Origin: Chitinophagaceae bacterium
Lineage (GTDB): Bacteria > Bacteroidota > Bacteroidia > Chitinophagales > Chitinophagaceae
Direction: 5' to 3'
DNA length: 14,033 nucleotides
Assembly (NCBI GenBank): GCA_021738605.1
Contig: JAIPBY010000040.1
Coordinates: 1 to 14,033, forward strand
Part shown: piece by piece, positions 13,897 through 14,033 of the stretch
Position numbering within the stretch: position 1 is the first letter of the stretch
Layout of the letters: each line of letters opens with the position of its first letter
The notes under the pieces: model-generated
What the model saw: only the letters and a program-made list of their open reading frames with translations
Databases searched by the model: none
Told to the model about the DNA's origin: nothing
Translations under genes and position numbers: made by a program

Positions 13897-14033
13897 GCTG
13901 GATCATTCTTTTTAAATCTCATTGAAGTAACCCAAACGCCTGCAACAATCAACAGGCCTGCTATTGCTTTCACTACACTGAATTGTTCTCCCATCAATAA
14001 CACTGCGCCCAGGGTGCCGAAAACAGGTTGGAA
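13893..14033 (-). CDS. EamA/DMT-family transporter, C-terminus (runs off the right edge)
   Basis: The last 46 codons of an inner-membrane transporter. FQPVFGTLGAVLLMGEQFSV is the typical start of the final repeat of EamA proteins (compare the QPVFG...LLGE pattern), followed by the last membrane helix KAIAGLLIVAGVWVTSM (about 22-38 of the visible part) and a short charged tail RFKKNDPA. DMT proteins export metabolites such as amino acids; the substrate cannot be told from this fragment. The stop codon at 13895-13893 shares bases with the esterase stop (4-base convergent overlap), so no terminator lies between them. Confidence 0.8.
   Translation of the reverse strand, partial: FQPVFGTLGAVLLMGEQFSVVKAIAGLLIVAGVWVTSMRFKKNDPA

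Overview
The window looks like chromosomal DNA from a member of the Bacteroidota, probably the Chitinophagaceae or a close relative (inference). The evidence is a fused SecDF, a type IX secretion (T9SS) type B C-terminal sorting domain next to a PorP/SprF-family protein, signal peptides that end in an A-Q cleavage site, starts without Shine-Dalgarno sequences, and TAnnTTTG-type -7 promoter elements. No tRNA, rRNA, insertion sequence, CRISPR array or phage gene was seen, and no gene-free stretch exceeds about 190 bases.

Layout from left to right. Positions 1-947 (minus strand) hold the N-terminal 315 residues of SecDF, with a good -7 promoter element and a hairpin in its leader. A class I aminotransferase follows at 1131-2321 (plus). 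A perfect 15-bp inverted repeat at 2368-2403 separates it from a two-gene unit at 2424-6498: a 1021-residue secreted adhesin-like protein (C-type-lectin-like domain, PKD and Ig-like repeats, T9SS type B sorting domain) and, one base later, a PorP/SprF-like outer-membrane protein. The pair reads as a secreted substrate with its dedicated T9SS partner.

A minus-strand pair at 6506-9734 encodes a secreted amidohydrolase followed by a divergent gamma-glutamyltransferase-fold Ntn hydrolase. The hydrolase keeps the threonine nucleophile but appears to have lost most residues that bind the gamma-glutamyl group, so its substrate is open. This pair is divergently oriented to the next unit across a 172-base intergenic region.

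Positions 9907-13896 (plus) are a compact polyuronate catabolism operon in the order kduI, kdgK, yhcH-like cupin, eda, secreted alpha/beta-hydrolase. KduI, KdgK and KDPG aldolase are three of the four steps that take unsaturated uronates from pectin-type polymers to pyruvate and glyceraldehyde-3-phosphate. The KduD reductase is not in the window. The esterase-like last gene may deacetylate the glycan. At the right edge, 13893-14033 (minus) is the C-terminus of an EamA/DMT-family transporter whose stop codon overlaps that of the esterase.

Most of the window is ordinary core or catabolic content. The parts most worth a second look are the altered GGT-like enzyme with its amidohydrolase partner, the lectin domain that appears nested inside an Ig-like repeat, and the long perfect palindrome ahead of that adhesin gene.
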